In this document: piece by piece, positions 1-11,830 of the stretch
Position numbering within the stretch: the first letter of the stretch is position 1
How the letters are laid out: every line of letters starts with the position of its first letter
Origin: Isoetes taiwanensis
Taxonomy: Eukaryota; Streptophyta; Lycopodiopsida; Isoetales; Isoetaceae
Assembly: GCA_021234155.1 (NCBI GenBank)
Contig: JAJEKV010000523.1
Coordinates: 96,368 to 160,367, forward strand
Length of the DNA stretch: 64,000 nt
Reading direction: 5' to 3'
Notes under the pieces: model-generated
What the model saw: the letters and a program-made list of their open reading frames with translations, nothing else
What the model was told of the DNA's origin: nothing
Database searches by the model: none
Program-made: the position numbers and the translations under genes

Positions 1-1010
1 ATAAGTTTAATGGTAACTAATACTAGTTATGGTGCCCGGCGTTGCCGGGCTTTAGCAAATGTGGATTGTAGAATGGTTTTGCATTAGTAGGCTTTAGAAT
101 AGTGTCATAAGGATGCCATGAGTGAATTGGCATTTGTAGACTTGAAGGTGCACTACAACATAGGTATGCAAAGATTTGGCAGCCGATGCAATTCCAATCT
201 CGAATCTCGCAAGGATCTACCTCATTTCTATACATGAAACCTCATTCGAGATATCCTAAAAGGATTGAAGTACCTAACTGTTTAACGACGTTTTAACAAC
301 CATTTATCTAAAGAAGAAAATTGGAAGTCATGACATGATTAAAAGCGCTTAGTCTAGTGGTACTTTTTGCAAGATGGAAATTGCGTAAATAGTTTTATAT
401 TATTTTGTGCTGCTCAAATCTAGTACCATGAAGGCTATAGAATTTGAGATCGCAGACGTCAAAGTAGTAACGTGTCCATTTGCCATTGAAAACATAATGT
501 AGATAAGTGATCCCTATGGATGTAACTTGTTCATTTGCTATTGAAAACATGATGTTGATATGTGATCCCTTAATGTATGGATATTTTGTTATCGTATATG
601 CAAATGACTTAAAATCCTTCTAGGTCTTCTTATTCCAAATCAAAGTAATCATTACAAAAGAAATGATAAGCATTCATAGCAACATTTATTGGTCGATTAC
701 ATATACTTCGCTTTGTAATGCCATAAAGTTGCAATGCTGCAAGTGAGGAACTCGTTTCTATAAAACTACTAACCTAAAAAGGATGAAGATATAAAACTAC
801 TAACTATATTAGAGATTAGTATTCTATCCAATCAAATGCAGTTTGGAATGGGCTAGCCAATCTCATGCAAAATGGTTCAACAAAAGAATACACACATGTG
901 ACCGTTTGTTGCATAGCAAGTGACATGGCAACTTGGTTGTTCGTGCTCATGTACACAGAAAAAAAGATCGGTCAATATAACCATCAAAGGTCCCAAGTTC
1001 ATTTCGTCTA
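1..1010. other. No gene recognised; one 56-bp direct duplication
   Basis: AT-rich sequence with no recognisable coding exon. A segment around 476-515 recurs at 531-571 with a few substitutions, both copies reading roughly 'ccatttgccattgaaaaca' and ending 'gtgatccct'. This looks like a local tandem duplication. The stretch could be 3' flank of the inositol monophosphatase gene that lies on the minus strand to its right. Confidence 0.5.
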
Positions 1011-1012
1011 GT

Positions 1013-1241
1013 AAACATGTCAACTAATTTATCAAAAAAAAGGGAAAGGAAAATACTAAACATGCATGCCAACTAATTCGATAGTAAACATGCATGTCAA
1101 CTAATTTATCAAAAAAAAGGGAAAGGAAAATACTAAACATGCATGCCAACTAATTTATCGAAGAAAAAAGAAAAAATACTTTTCTTGCCTGCAAACAAAG
1201 ATCTTGCAATATAAGGCAAACAAAGATCTTGCAATATAAGA
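1013..1241. repeat. Two adjacent tandem duplications (about 77 bp and 25 bp units)
   Basis: A block containing 'caactaatttatc', an A-run and 'gggaaaggaaaatactaaac' appears twice with a period near 77 bp between 1013 and 1165. Just downstream, the 25-bp unit 'gcaaacaaagatcttgcaat' plus 'ataag' is repeated head to tail at 1191-1215 and 1216-1240 without mismatch. These are simple local duplications, probably from replication slippage. Confidence 0.85.
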
Positions 1242-1629
1242 CCTGTCATAAGATCCAATTCATAGGCTAACCAAGGATCCAAGTCCAATCAACTCCAAGC
1301 CCCATAACCAATTCGTGATACGTTTAAAACATGACTAAGCCAAAGACAAACTTGCCCCAAATAAAGTTTGAAACAGAAACAAATAATGAAGTATGCGTGG
1401 CATTTTTGTTGCTTTCTTCATTTCCTCGGTTAGTTTGCCAGCTCATTGTCATGTCCTGAGATTGCATATTGTCACTTAATGTTTCTAGACTCAAGAAAGG
1501 GCTTCTTGGACTTTTGGATCCCACCATTACAATCTTTATTGCATGTGGTAGGAGAAGAGATATTGCAACCCCAGTAGCATTTTGTCCAGTTACAGAACAC
1601 TGGGCCATTGTTACTCGTAGGTGGTCTAA

Positions 1630-3344
1630 CAACAACGTTCCTGCGATTGTCTGCGATAAAGCTTCAAACCAAAATTTGTGAAAATGACATCAGCCTCATT
1701 GCTACATCTTCTCCACCAGCAATGGTCATAACGTGGGGACTAAAAATCCTTGTCCCGCGAACCTGCTAGGGCATGCACATATGATCTACAACATATAGAA
1801 TAATTACAGAAAGGAAGTGAACCAAATGTGCAAAACCTCCTCCTCCAAGTCGTAATCGCACTGAACAGCAAGGGTGCAAAGAAGCTAAATGTATATGCTT
1901 GTCACAACACATCTGATGCACCATATCAAAAAGGTACAAAAGATTTAATGGTTGTCCTCATCTGCAAATTCGGAAGTAATGTTAAACCTCAAATATAAAT
2001 TCAAGAGCAAGAAAGCAGAAAGCAAGCTAAACACGGATCAAACACACGACCCCTGCCTCTTCAACAATGATTACTCCAGCGCAATGTCCCTGCCAAGGAA
2101 TGTAAAATTGGTATTGAATATACAATTTAAGTTGTTCTACAAAGATGAGCCTACCATTGGCCACCAAACCCCAACTCATAGAACAGGTCTAGCCTTCCAC
2201 AAGGAATGCCACAAGGTTGAGAGCGCATGACCCCCATGCTAAATCTAACGTATCTAGAGTTTCAAAAATTAGCACAGTGCTTTATGTCTAAGGGAATGAG
2301 CCAGAGTACCTCGTAAAAGCAAAGAATTGATTCTTCTGTTGTTGCATCTACCGTGGCCTTGTCTCTTTTAGTTCCAACCTGTGAATATCTCATTTGACTA
2401 ACAACTCAGAACAACTGCCCACCACAAAGTAGATGCTAGCATGTCTAAGAGTATTTTATATACCTGTGGCAAGCGGTGCTTTACCAAGTTCTTTTTGTTC
2501 AGAAGTCAGATGCCAACAAAGATATGTATGTCAAGATATACACATAATATTAAGAGCCATCTGTATGGAAGTCACCTTTTAATCTATCGCCATTTAAAAA
2601 GCACTGCTCCTTTGGTTGCCGCGGAAGAGCTACAGATTTTATATATTCTCGGTTTACAACTTCCATAGATCATGCTTTTTGATAGATAGTTCGATAGATA
2701 GATCAAAATGAATGGAATGCCCACCTCATTTAAAATTGGGTTGTAGACCACGCCCACAACCTGGTTCATGTTTAATAACCAGGCCAATTGATATGCACAC
2801 AAATGGATACCTAATGAAAAAGAAATTTAAACTCATAAATTGTCATGCCCTGCATTTACGATCTGGATGCAAACTACATAAATTATGAACAGACCTGTGT
2901 CAAGAGGATCAACGACCCAAGTAGGGGTATCTGTAAGCTCTGGTAGTCCATTGGCAGCAGTAGTTTCCTCCCCAATAAAGTGGTACACTATGCTATAATA
3001 TTAGCAAACGTTGAGAAAATACCAAGAGAATAAAGAAGAAAAATGAACCACCGATGAGCGGGATAAGAACTTTTTAAGTGTTGAAATATAAGTTTCTCAC
3101 AATTTTTATCGGGGCCAGAACCAAATCAACCTGAAGGAAAAACTTCAGTTCTGAACAACATTGCTCATATCATAAATGAATAAAGTAATATCTTCCCCTT
3201 TATGCTCCACTGCCTTTAGTATTGTTGAAATTGCTTTGAATAATCTATAAAATAAGAAACCGCACATTATATTGCAAGTATGACCACACGACATAACAGA
3301 TTATAAGGCGCATTACACCCGCCCCTTCTTTGCAGCTTCAACCG
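1630..3344 (-). CDS. Inositol monophosphatase-like gene, about ten exons, with frame-breaking indels
   Basis: This encodes an inositol-1-monophosphatase of the plant VTC4/IMP type, a Mg-dependent enzyme that releases myo-inositol from inositol 1-phosphate and also L-galactose from its 1-phosphate. Exons read on the minus strand, in order: 3318-3344 (VEAAKKAG), 3192-3244 (ends VEHKGE), 3052-3130 (VDLV, then a [14 protein letters not shown] helix), 2895-2992 ([19 protein letters not shown]), 2725-2810 ([22 protein letters not shown]), about 2577-2629 (FLNGDRLK), 2464-2510 (EL.KAPLAT), 2310-2378 ([14 protein letters not shown]), 2155-2253 ([20 protein letters not shown]) and 2035-2089 ([13 protein letters not shown]). 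A last exon near 1630-1735 is tentative. GT/AG borders fit most exons. The metal-binding GEE and DPLD motifs are present, but GTTNF is not readable after DPLD. Several exons carry one single-base indel each. The first coding exon was not found. Confidence 0.85.
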
Positions 3345-4830
3345 CTACAAATACAAGGTAAGCACTAAAGTTATCTGCATATTCAATAGATGTTCATCGT
3401 ATCTTTGTTGATTGACTGTTTTCCTTGCTAAAGTGCTTACAATGATGATTTCACAACAAAAGAGTACCTAACGGTTATCATCACTTCAGTAAACCTCTTT
3501 TTATCAAACCACAACATGATTTTGCTGGAAACTTATCATCATTCCACAAACTTCAAACTGCCACAACATTAGCCAGTCGGCTTTACGGTTTAAATGCCAA
3601 AAACAAACTCCCCTTCTGCTACAACAGTGAGAGAGCAGACAGAGCATTTATAGATATTAGAACGCTTACCCTTTTGCATATGCGGTACATGTTTTAGATT
3701 GTGCAATCGTCATTGCTGCATACTCATTCCAGTAATTCTTTCTGCATAATGTGTTTTGACATATCTGAACAATCTGCAGCCATTTTGGAATGTATATCAA
3801 TGTATATTGAGAGAGGAGCAAAAAGTGCACTTATCTTTGTTGAGATGTATTGTATTATAGAGCATCAGGTCCAATATATATAAAGTATGAGAAGAGCAAA
3901 ACTCATAATTTTGAGTGGTTTTCCCAAGAATAATCAAGTCATATATGTTATTCAGAAGTGCTACAGCTTCACTAATAAGATGATCTATATTACACAATGA
4001 CACAAATCAACAACAATCAAGTACCTGGAAAGAAAAGGCTAATCAACTACTTGGAAACTTGCAAATGTTAGATTTAAGAATGTGAGCCTAAGGAGTTTCG
4101 AACAAAAAGGCAGATGGACAAAGGAGTTTAAAAAGGAGATGGACAAAGAAGTTGAATTTGTGGAGCTAGAGCCAATCCAGATATAGCATCTTTTGACAAA
4201 GCTTACAAACCAGATATGTTTATTAGACCGGTCAAGTACCACATTCATCAAATCTAATTAATATGCTCTAAGAAATGCTCTTGATCCACGGATTTGAACA
4301 ATCGATCAGAAAAAAACCCGATACCTCTAGGGTATTAGCATCTTAAAAACGTCCACATAACAACCTGAATGTAGCTTCGAAATCCAAATCTGGGAACATG
4401 AGAAGTGATCCGAGATGGGCATCTATGATTAGTCCCAAAACCGTTTTTTCCATCTGTTACATAAGCTCAAAACAAAAACAAAGCATGGGCTTACGTAAAG
4501 CTAAATAGCTAGAAAAGAAACAAATCTGCAAATTAATTACCATCGGCATTAAAGGGAACTTAGATGCGATATAAGTTGGAGCAGAAGGGATTCACTCTTT
4601 GGAATATTGGAATTTGCTGGCCACGTCCTAGATCCATCCAACCATTGCATCAAATCAACTTCAACCAAATCCCTCTTCAATTTATTTGCTCCTACCTGCA
4701 GCAAAAGAAAAGTTATTCAAAACAATAGCGGCGTAAAAAGGAATTTAAAAAGAGATAATCCTGGCTTGGCAATATCAGGTCTTGGCAAATTAAAACATCA
4801 CAGCGCTTCTCCTATACAGACCCGGCTCCT
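3345..4830. other. Probable first intron or 5' region of the inositol monophosphatase gene
   Basis: No exon could be assigned. The N-terminal exon of the neighbouring phosphatase gene should lie here or further right, because the most 5' exon found begins mid-helix. The sequence is AT-rich and intron-like. A short duplicated motif ('aggagatggacaaag' and a near copy) occurs near 4110-4150. Confidence 0.35.
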
Positions 4831-5090
4831 CAAAGGCCACAGCGAAATCTTCACTTAGCTCACCTGGATAGTGCCGGATCACCTGGATCTGCGAAATCTC
4901 AAAATTTCTTTGCCGGATCACCGGATATCGCGAGGGTTTGATGCCTTATATTCCAAATATCCTCAAAGGCCACAGCGAAATCTTCACTTCGTGGCATGGC
5001 ATAAGCCGGGCCTCCTCGCCACCTGCAATCGAGCCCAAAGAGGCATAAGCCGGGCCTCCTCGCCACCTGCAATCGAGCCCAAACAGGAAA
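4831..5090. repeat. Nested short duplications
   Basis: The 43-bp segment beginning 'ggcataagccgggcctcctc' is present twice head to tail at about 4999-5042 and 5042-5084 with almost no change. A second unit ('cctcaaaggccacagcgaaa') occurs at 4831 and 4963, and 'ccggatcacc'-type motifs recur between them. No gene is evident. Confidence 0.8.
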
Positions 5091-5489
5091 CAGACAAAAA
5101 ATAGGGAACCTAAAATCGTAGGAGGAAGGGAAAATTAGAGCCTGGAAAAAAAAATCGAGAAAAACATCCCGATTTTTGATAACCGGGAATGTGTGTGCCG
5201 GCAGCCAAAATCTTCATAATCTTAGGAAATTAACCTTAAAAAAAATTCCAAAAACTTTTCGGGACCTCGAAAAAACCGAATTTAAACAATAGGATAGAAG
5301 CACCCTTGCCTCGACCAGGATCGTGCACCATGTCATCACGTAGAGAGAAGGTCTTGACTCTTTTAGATCATTCCTTAAAAGTCTTTCGAAGCAGCTTGCC
5401 CCAAAAATCCACCTCAAAAGTCCTGGCAATGAGCAACTCCCCCACTCTGGAAGTGTGAATAGGCTCCGCCAATGGATGAATAGGTTCTG

Positions 5490-6300
5490 CCACCTTGGCT
5501 CAATCATGACACGTGGCTCAAACATGCCAATAAGCTCAAATATGACACGGGGCTCAAATATGCCACATAGGCTTGAAAATGCCACCCTAGCTCATGACAC
5601 ATGCCATAGGCTCAAAACATGCCATCTTAGCTCAATCATGACACGTGGCTCAAACGTGCAAATATGTCATGGGGCTCAAACATGCCACATAGGCTTAAAC
5701 ATGTCACCTTACCTCAAACATGACACGTGGCTTAAACATGCCCCTGGGCTCAAACATGACACGTGGCTCAAACATGCCACTCATGCTTGCCATCTTAGCT
5801 CAAACATGCCACATAGTATGAAACATGCCACTAGGCATAAAACATGACATGTGGCCCAAACATGATACATGGCTCAAACATGCCACTAGGGTCATAAAAA
5901 TGCTCCTTCAAATAATTTATTTTCTTGGACGGATGAAATATGATTTCGTATATTATGGTTGTGATGTTGTGCCCCTAGGCTTGAACATGCCACATGGCTC
6001 AAATATGCCACATGGCTCAAATTTACTACATTGGCTCGAACATGCCAGACATGCTCAAACACACCATCTCGGGTCAAACCTGCCACATAGGCTCAAGAAT
6101 GCCATAAAGGCTCAAGCATGCCATATAGGCTCAAACATGCCATACATGGTCAAAAATGCCATATAGGCTCAAACATGCCACCTAGGCTCAAGCGTTGACC
6201 CTAGGGTCAAACATGCCATAGGCTCAAACATGCCACCTAGGCTTAAACATGACACGTGGTTCAAACATGCCCCTAGGCTCAAACATGCCACTTGGGTCAT
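5490..6300 (+). repeat. Minisatellite of about 19-bp units: ggctcaaacatgccac(at)a
   Basis: Dozens of degenerate copies of a roughly 19-bp unit, consensus 'ggctcaaacatgccacata', run through this interval. A common variant reads 'catgacacgtggctcaaa', which contains an ACACGTGG G-box-like core. A higher-order repeat is visible: the phrase 'gggtcataaaaatgctc' followed by an AT-rich spacer occurs at about 5889 and 6296, some 407 bp apart. Reading frames across it give artefactual repetitive peptides, so no coding is called. Confidence 0.93.
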
Positions 6301-6867
6301 AAAAATGCTCTTTGAAATGATGTATTTTATTTTTTAAGAATAGAATGCAATCAATCCGAAAGCATCGGATCAGTATTCTCGAATAGCGAAAGCACGCGAT
6401 TCTCCCATGCATGCATGCATTGCATGCATTTTATGGGGGCTCGTTGTTTGGGGATCGCTTATTTCTTTGCGTGTTCTTCATCGGCTTTCATCGGCTTTTT
6501 CTCCTCTCAAGTAGTTCCCTTTGACTCCCACCCGCCATCTCTATATGTATATTGTAAATGTTGTTGTTTTTGTCGCGTGGCTCGCGTGACCATCCCCTCG
6601 CTCTTTCGAGGTGTAAATGTTGTTTTTTGTCGGTGGTACGCGTGGACCTAAACTTTTCGGAGTTTTTCTCTATTAGTTTTTTTTGATGCGGTGTCCGGGG
6701 GTGATGACTTCGATATTCTCTGTGGAGCGTGGGTTTTTTTTTGTGGGAATGTTTGGTATCCTTGCATTGTCCAAGCCTCTTGCCGAGATTTTATTGCTAG
6801 GGTTTTTCCTCGAAAACTCGAAAGTGCGGGGTTTTAATCCCGGCGATAAGCTCTCGGCAGGTACACT

Positions 6868-7228
6868 AGGCAACATTTGTAGCACACAATTTTATTTGGG
6901 GTCCAGGTGTTATAACTGGATATTCCCTATGTTTTTCATTTTTTGGGTAGACTGCGATGTGCAGTTACCCACTATGCCATTGTAGAAAAACTGCTGAGAT
7001 GAATGAAAAGCCTAGCTAGCAGGAGCTTTTGTCTGCTTTCAAAGCGCAGCCAACATTTGTAGCACACAATTTTATTTGGGGTCCGTGTGTTATAACTGGA
7101 TATTCCCTATGTTTTTCATTTTTGGGTAGATCATGATGTGCGCTACCCACTATGCCATTGTAGAAAAACCGGCCGAGATGAATGAAAAGCCTAGCTAGCA
7201 GGAGCTTTTGTCTGTTTTCAAGCGAGCC
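6868..7228 (+). repeat. Tandem duplication, about 180-bp unit
   Basis: Two head-to-tail copies, about 6870-7045 and 7051-7228, both start 'caacatttgtagcacacaat' and end in a 'gcctagctagcaggagcttt' block. They differ by a few substitutions and single-base indels. The unit has no recognisable coding potential. It lies between two blocks of the CATGCCAC minisatellite, so it may be part of one larger repeat. Confidence 0.9.
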
Positions 7229-7289
7229 CTATTCGAGAATAGAATAAAATAGAGAAATATGATTTGATTTGTTTTTTTATGGTTAAAAT

Positions 7290-7410
7290 GTTGTGCCCCT
7301 AGGCTCAAACATGACACGTGGCTCAAACATGCATCTTGGCTCAAACATGACATCTTGGCTCAAACATGACATGTGGCTCAAACATGCCCCTAGGCATAAA
7401 ATTTAGGGGG
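7290..7410 (+). repeat. Second block of the CATGCCAC minisatellite
   Basis: Five to six copies of the 5.5-6.3 kb minisatellite unit ('ggctcaaacatgacacgtgg') resume here. They are preceded by the same 'aatgttgtgcccctaggc' phrase that precedes a block at about 5960. The shared leader suggests that all the blocks are pieces of one higher-order repeat split by the 180-bp duplication. Confidence 0.85.
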
Positions 7411-7544
7411 CCAATCTCCTTAATTTTTTGTTGAAATTTTTATTTTCCATTCCGAAGTTTCAGTTGCCGGCAAAATATCCATCCGACCACAATTCACACT
7501 TGTCTTGGGCTTGGAAGATGCATGGAGCCTAAATAGCGAAAATA

Positions 7545-8740
7545 ACTTAAGCAGAACATAGTAGGAGCATAATAGCCAATAATTCATATTCCATCCTTCA
7601 ATGAAAATCCATTATCCTCTTTGCACCAAGTCTGAAGCAATGCCACATAACATAGCGGGAACACATTAGCCAATAATTTATATTCCCTCATTCAAGGAGA
7701 ATTTATAATCCTGTACGAAGCAATAGAGCGATACTACAACATTGATACATGTGAACAAATAGCTTTCACTTCATAGAAATATTAGACCAGCAAAGCCAGT
7801 GAAGCATGTGAACAAAAAGCTTTCACTTCATATAAGCATTAGACCAGCAAAGCCAATGCACCATATGAACAAACAACTTTACATTCATATAAGCAATAGA
7901 CCAACAAAGCCAGTTCTATTAAAACATTATTCTAGGACAGAAATAATGAACATCCCTTAAACTTTCAAGATGTGTACACCTTGGTATCCGTAAGAGCAGA
8001 GCTTTGAAAAACCAGCTTGAGCTTCTTCAATGATCTATGCAATTCAAACGGTGATCTTCCTCATCCTTCAAAATAACAAGGGCACAGAAAACCGAGTTTC
8101 TTTATAGAACTTAGAGCAAGCTTTGCGGTAATAGCCATTACATATACATGCGATCCATTTTTGCTTAGTAATATTTTGAACTCCTATTGAGCACTCTTTG
8201 AACCAGATTACCGAGCCATATCTCTAGATAAGTTGGGAACGAAGAAACCAAAATCAAGACCAGGCAGAAACGGTATCTGTCATCCATTCCTAGTTGGTCA
8301 CTAATTTATGAGATATATTCATCTGTCAGAGTGTGACCATTTGGATTGACGCAATTAGCAGTTCTCGTCTGAATAAACAATGTCTTTGTTGCTTCAAAAA
8401 ACAAGAAAACACTAATTAGAGGCTTCAAATATTCAAGTAATAGACATTCTTAAACCAGCTAACATGACGAACCCAAAAGAACCACTGAAGGAGAACCAGA
8501 ACATACCCAAAGTGGTAGCATAACCCTAGAATGCCACCATATAATCTAAATAGATGATGCAAAGATCCCCAGAAAAGGTCTAAATCTAGCAATGGCAGCC
8601 CCCTTTAGAACTCGCAACCCCCTTTATAAGTACCAGAATGGCGATGGTTTTTGCTCAGGACAGGTCTGAATCCAATGATGGTAGCCCCTTTTAGAACTTG
8701 TAGCTCCCTTTAGAACTGTCAGAATAGGCATAGGAGAGAT
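7545..8740. repeat. Three small tandem duplication clusters
   Basis: Around 7560-7715 a segment with 'agccaataatt.atattcc' is duplicated. At 7749, 7807 and 7865 there are three copies of a 58-bp unit with 'gaacaaa.agctttcacttc' and 'agaccagcaaagcca'. At about 8590-8725 a unit with 'ccctttagaact' is duplicated. No gene is seen between 7410 and 8960. Confidence 0.75.
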
Positions 8741-8959
8741 GAACGGCTTGCTTGTTTGAGCAGCTTGCTTATTTTAAAGTGTTTTGAATGATTTTATTGT
8801 AATGGTATTAAAAAAAAAAAATCCGTCTCATTTAAAAACATTAGAAACCCAGAGACAATGGTGTTAGTTTGTTTATCCTCAGTTTTGGGTGATTGTGCAG
8901 ATTACCGTGCAGACAATTTGTGGGTGTTTATGAGTTTCCAGTGGAGTTTCTCTTGTTTT

Positions 8960-9700
8960 AACAAAATCAGTGATGCTGTTTTGGGGCTCTGGTGAGGCCG
9001 TTGTGGCTTGGAGGTTCAATTTCTTTGAGTCGTTTTTGAAGGCCGGCTATGTTATCCGTGTCGCCGTAGGCCCGCATCCGCAGTCGTTCGGCCTATGTTT
9101 CATCTTCAAAGATCCGTATGGCGATCGCAAGCATCGCACCGCAGTAAGAAGTTCTGATGCATTTTTAATTCCAAAACCGCATATCTATTGGCATATCCGG
9201 CCTAACACAAAGTAATCATCTCGCTTTGGGATGGATATGTCAATTTGTTTCGCTAGGGCCAATTTGTTGCGTGGGAGGACCGAGTTCCAACGTCCAGGTG
9301 ATTTATTGTGATCTTGCAAGGCAGGATGCGAGGGCAGCTGTGCAAGAGATGCTAGAAATAGGCAAGAAGAGGAAGTGGAGCTTCCTGGGTTCCAGCCTAT
9401 TTACTTCCACTGGAGCTTCGTTCCTTCTTGATCCTGCAACAGATCCTTGTTGGTCGGTAGGGCTTCACACTATGTTAAAGCATGGGCAGGGCTCCCATCC
9501 TATTTTGTGTTTGTGTTGAGGGTGCGCGGGTAGCGCCGGATGTGCTTCTGGTGTGGAGGTCCTGGTCATTGCCATCACATGCTTTTGTGATGTGTTTGAT
9601 TTCAATGGTGCAACACTGCAAATGGTTCGTTTGCACCATTGAAACTTTCGTTGGGGTGAATAAAAAAAAAATCCGAGGCTCTTGATCTAGCATAATCTAA
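8960..9700 (+). other. Coding-like stretch of unknown origin with a 3' inverted repeat
   Basis: Two short open frames, 8970-9215 and 9226-9519, have more balanced composition than the AT-rich surroundings, but no family was recognised. The stretch ends with a perfect inverted repeat and then an A-run at 9661-9670. An insertion of transcribed or element-derived sequence is possible but not shown. Confidence 0.25.
9600..9644. repeat. Perfect 14-bp inverted repeat (stem-loop)
   Basis: The arms 'tttcaatggtgcaa' (9600-9613) and 'ttgcaccattgaaa' (9631-9644) are perfectly complementary around a 17-nt loop, and an A-run follows 16 nt later. It could be an element terminus or an RNA hairpin; the sequence alone does not decide. 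Confidence 0.85.
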
Positions 9701-9770
9701 AGAATATTCTGCCCATCAATGGCCCATAATGAAAGAAGAAAACATCCCAACATTACAAGAACTTTAGTTC

Positions 9771-9810
9771 AAATTATCCCGCCCTCCCACCCCACGGGCG
9801 GGATAAATTT
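9771..9810. repeat. Inverted repeat, about 14-bp arms
   Basis: The arms 'aaattatcccgccc' (9771-9784) and 'gggcgggataaattt' (9796-9810) pair, with one extra base in the right arm, around an 11-nt C-rich loop. It sits about 90 bp upstream of an ATG at 9903. Confidence 0.8.
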
Positions 9811-9902
9811 GAAATGCATGCTTTATTTTCTTTTTTCTTCATCTAGGCTACCTCAATCGAACGCCTAACTCACGCAAGCCGCCTTGCTCCAACTCCGCCC
9901 CA

Positions 9903-10150
9903 ATGGCGATTCAACTCCAGCCCTCCTCCCCGGCGGATCCAACTCCCGCTCTTCTCCTGGTCCCTAGTTTACATCCGATACCAAGAATCACGGCGTTTCT
10001 AAATTTTGTGCCAAGATTCTATTTTTGCTCTAGCATTCAAGTGAATGCCAGATCCCAGCCACGAGGGCCTCCATGGCAACATCCCCCTTCCTCCTTCTCT
10101 TGGCTCCCTTGGCGATGCCACCTGTGTTTTTTGAAGAAACATTTTAGGTA
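9903..10150 (+). CDS. Possible first exon of an unidentified gene
   Basis: A C-rich leader precedes an ATG at 9903, and a roughly 80-codon open stretch (MAIQLQPSSPADPTPALLL...) leads to a possible GT donor near 10149 ('ttttaggtatg'). The composition resembles a plant exon 1 with a Ser/Pro-rich start. The frame stays open to 10391, so the splice site is only a guess. No homology was recognised and no second exon was found. Equally it could be chance open sequence in a moderately GC-rich stretch. Confidence 0.2.
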
Positions 10151-10399
10151 TGTCTTGCCTTTTTTTGTCCGTACATCGAGTCCGCTAGGAGTTCTTCATT
10201 CGATTCATCCTGTTTTATCTTGGTTCGATCCGATCTTTCTCATCGATGCTTCATTCGATCATTCACCAATCAAATCTATGGTCACCAAGCTTCTCCTATC
10301 TCTCGAACAGATTCTCAAGCAGCCCATCTGCCGTAAATGCGCCAGAACCTTTTTCATCATTCAGATCCCATTTTCCAAAGACCTATTTTAGTTTAGCTT

Positions 10400-11285
10400 A
10401 CTTGGCGCATGCCGATCTTCCATAGCTTTAATTCCATCCACATTTCGCTTTCAAGGACAGGACGCATATTTCTCGTGATTCAATAGTATCAAAAAGCGCT
10501 TTTTGCTTCCGGGCGGCTTGATCGGATTTGAAGGACGGAGGACTCAAAGCTAAGCATTTGGTTCTGATGGCCGGACCCCTTCATTCGGTAGTTACTTCTT
10601 TGCTTCCGCTTTTTCCGCTGACGAGCCGATTAGGAAGGATTGGATCTAAGACTTGCTTCCGATATCATTTTGGCGGTATTATGCTTGATGTTTTCCGACA
10701 TGTTTGCATATTTCGCCGCCTCTTCTCCCGGCTTTGGAAGCATCCGGCCTATTTGGCATCCACTTGCCTTTTTTCATGTTTTTTTTTTTCCGAACGATTT
10801 CAGCTTTCGATTTGGGCTTTTCTTGTGCATAACACTCGCCTCGTTGGGGAATCGATCGCCTTCGAGATAGACTATCATGTTTGGCCCTCGCTAAGATCCC
10901 CACGGAGACGAAGTTGTAATTCGTTTGGTTGAATTGAATCTTTCTAAAAATCTTCATCATGTTATAATCCACATTCATTGTTGCTGAATCATTTGCTAGA
11001 GATTACAATCCCAAAGATATGTAAGTCACAATTACATTGATGCTGATGTGAATGATGGCATTTTTCCTGATTCGTTACCTAAGGAAAATGGCGCAGAGAA
11101 TACATTTGGAATTGTAAAGCTTGGAATTTTTATTTGAAATAAGATCATACTTCAGAAATGAACATGTGACAGTATACTTTGAAATTCAAACTGGAAATTC
11201 ATGCTTCTGTATACTCATTTCATATAAAATTCCTTTGTTTATTATTGCAATGTAATTTGGAGCTATTTTTTTGTTGTTTTCCTTT
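10400..11285. other. No gene recognised
   Basis: Short overlapping frames occur on both strands (for example 10528-10932 plus and 10679-10978 minus), but none resembles a known family. A short palindrome 'aaaaagcgcttttt' lies near 10491-10506. The interval turns AT-rich after about 10930. Confidence 0.4.
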
Positions 11286-11289
11286 AATC

Positions 11290-11830
11290 CAACATTGTTT
11301 TTAGTAAAACTACAATAGACAAAATATTGTGTCTAGAAAAAATTGTATGAAAAACAATACTGTGGTTGCATTACAAACAACAAAAATAACATGCTAAAAA
11401 ATACATGTAAAGACCACATATTGATTTTAGGAAAAACAATACGTGGTTGCATTACAAACAACAAAATTAATGTGTGGACAATTAAAGAAAAACTATGCTA
11501 AAAAATCCTACATGTAAAGACTATACATTGGTTTAGGTGAAGACCATATTTAAAAACTATGTGATGTTTTTGTTTTTGAGTGAAAACTACACATAAAATT
11601 ACGTGTTGTTTTTATCTAGAAACAACAGTGAAAATACACCTAAAAACTACGCATTGTTTTCGTTTGAAAGCCACGCATGAAAACTATGCGTTATTTGTGT
11701 GTGAAAAACCACACTAAAAAACTATGCCTTGTTTCTAGTATTTTCGGAACAATACTATGGGTAATTTTTATGTGTTGTTTTTTGCCAAAAAAGACACAAA
11801 AAAACTACACATTGAGCAGATTTTGGGGTT
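11290..11830. repeat. Degenerate A/C-rich array (aaaaccacac / aaaaactacac type)
   Basis: Loosely repeated motifs such as 'aaaaactatgcgtt', 'gtggttgcattacaaacaac' (twice, about 11360 and 11440) and 'aaaaaccacac' recur every 25-50 bp. The same style of array occurs at 19.9-20.5 and 29.2-30.1 kb, so it appears to be a repeat family that keeps company with the unassigned minus-strand units. Confidence 0.65.

Noticed and set aside
5490..6300. CRISPR-like regularly spaced repeats
   Set aside because: Units are contiguous and degenerate with no unique spacers of constant length; it is a eukaryotic minisatellite.
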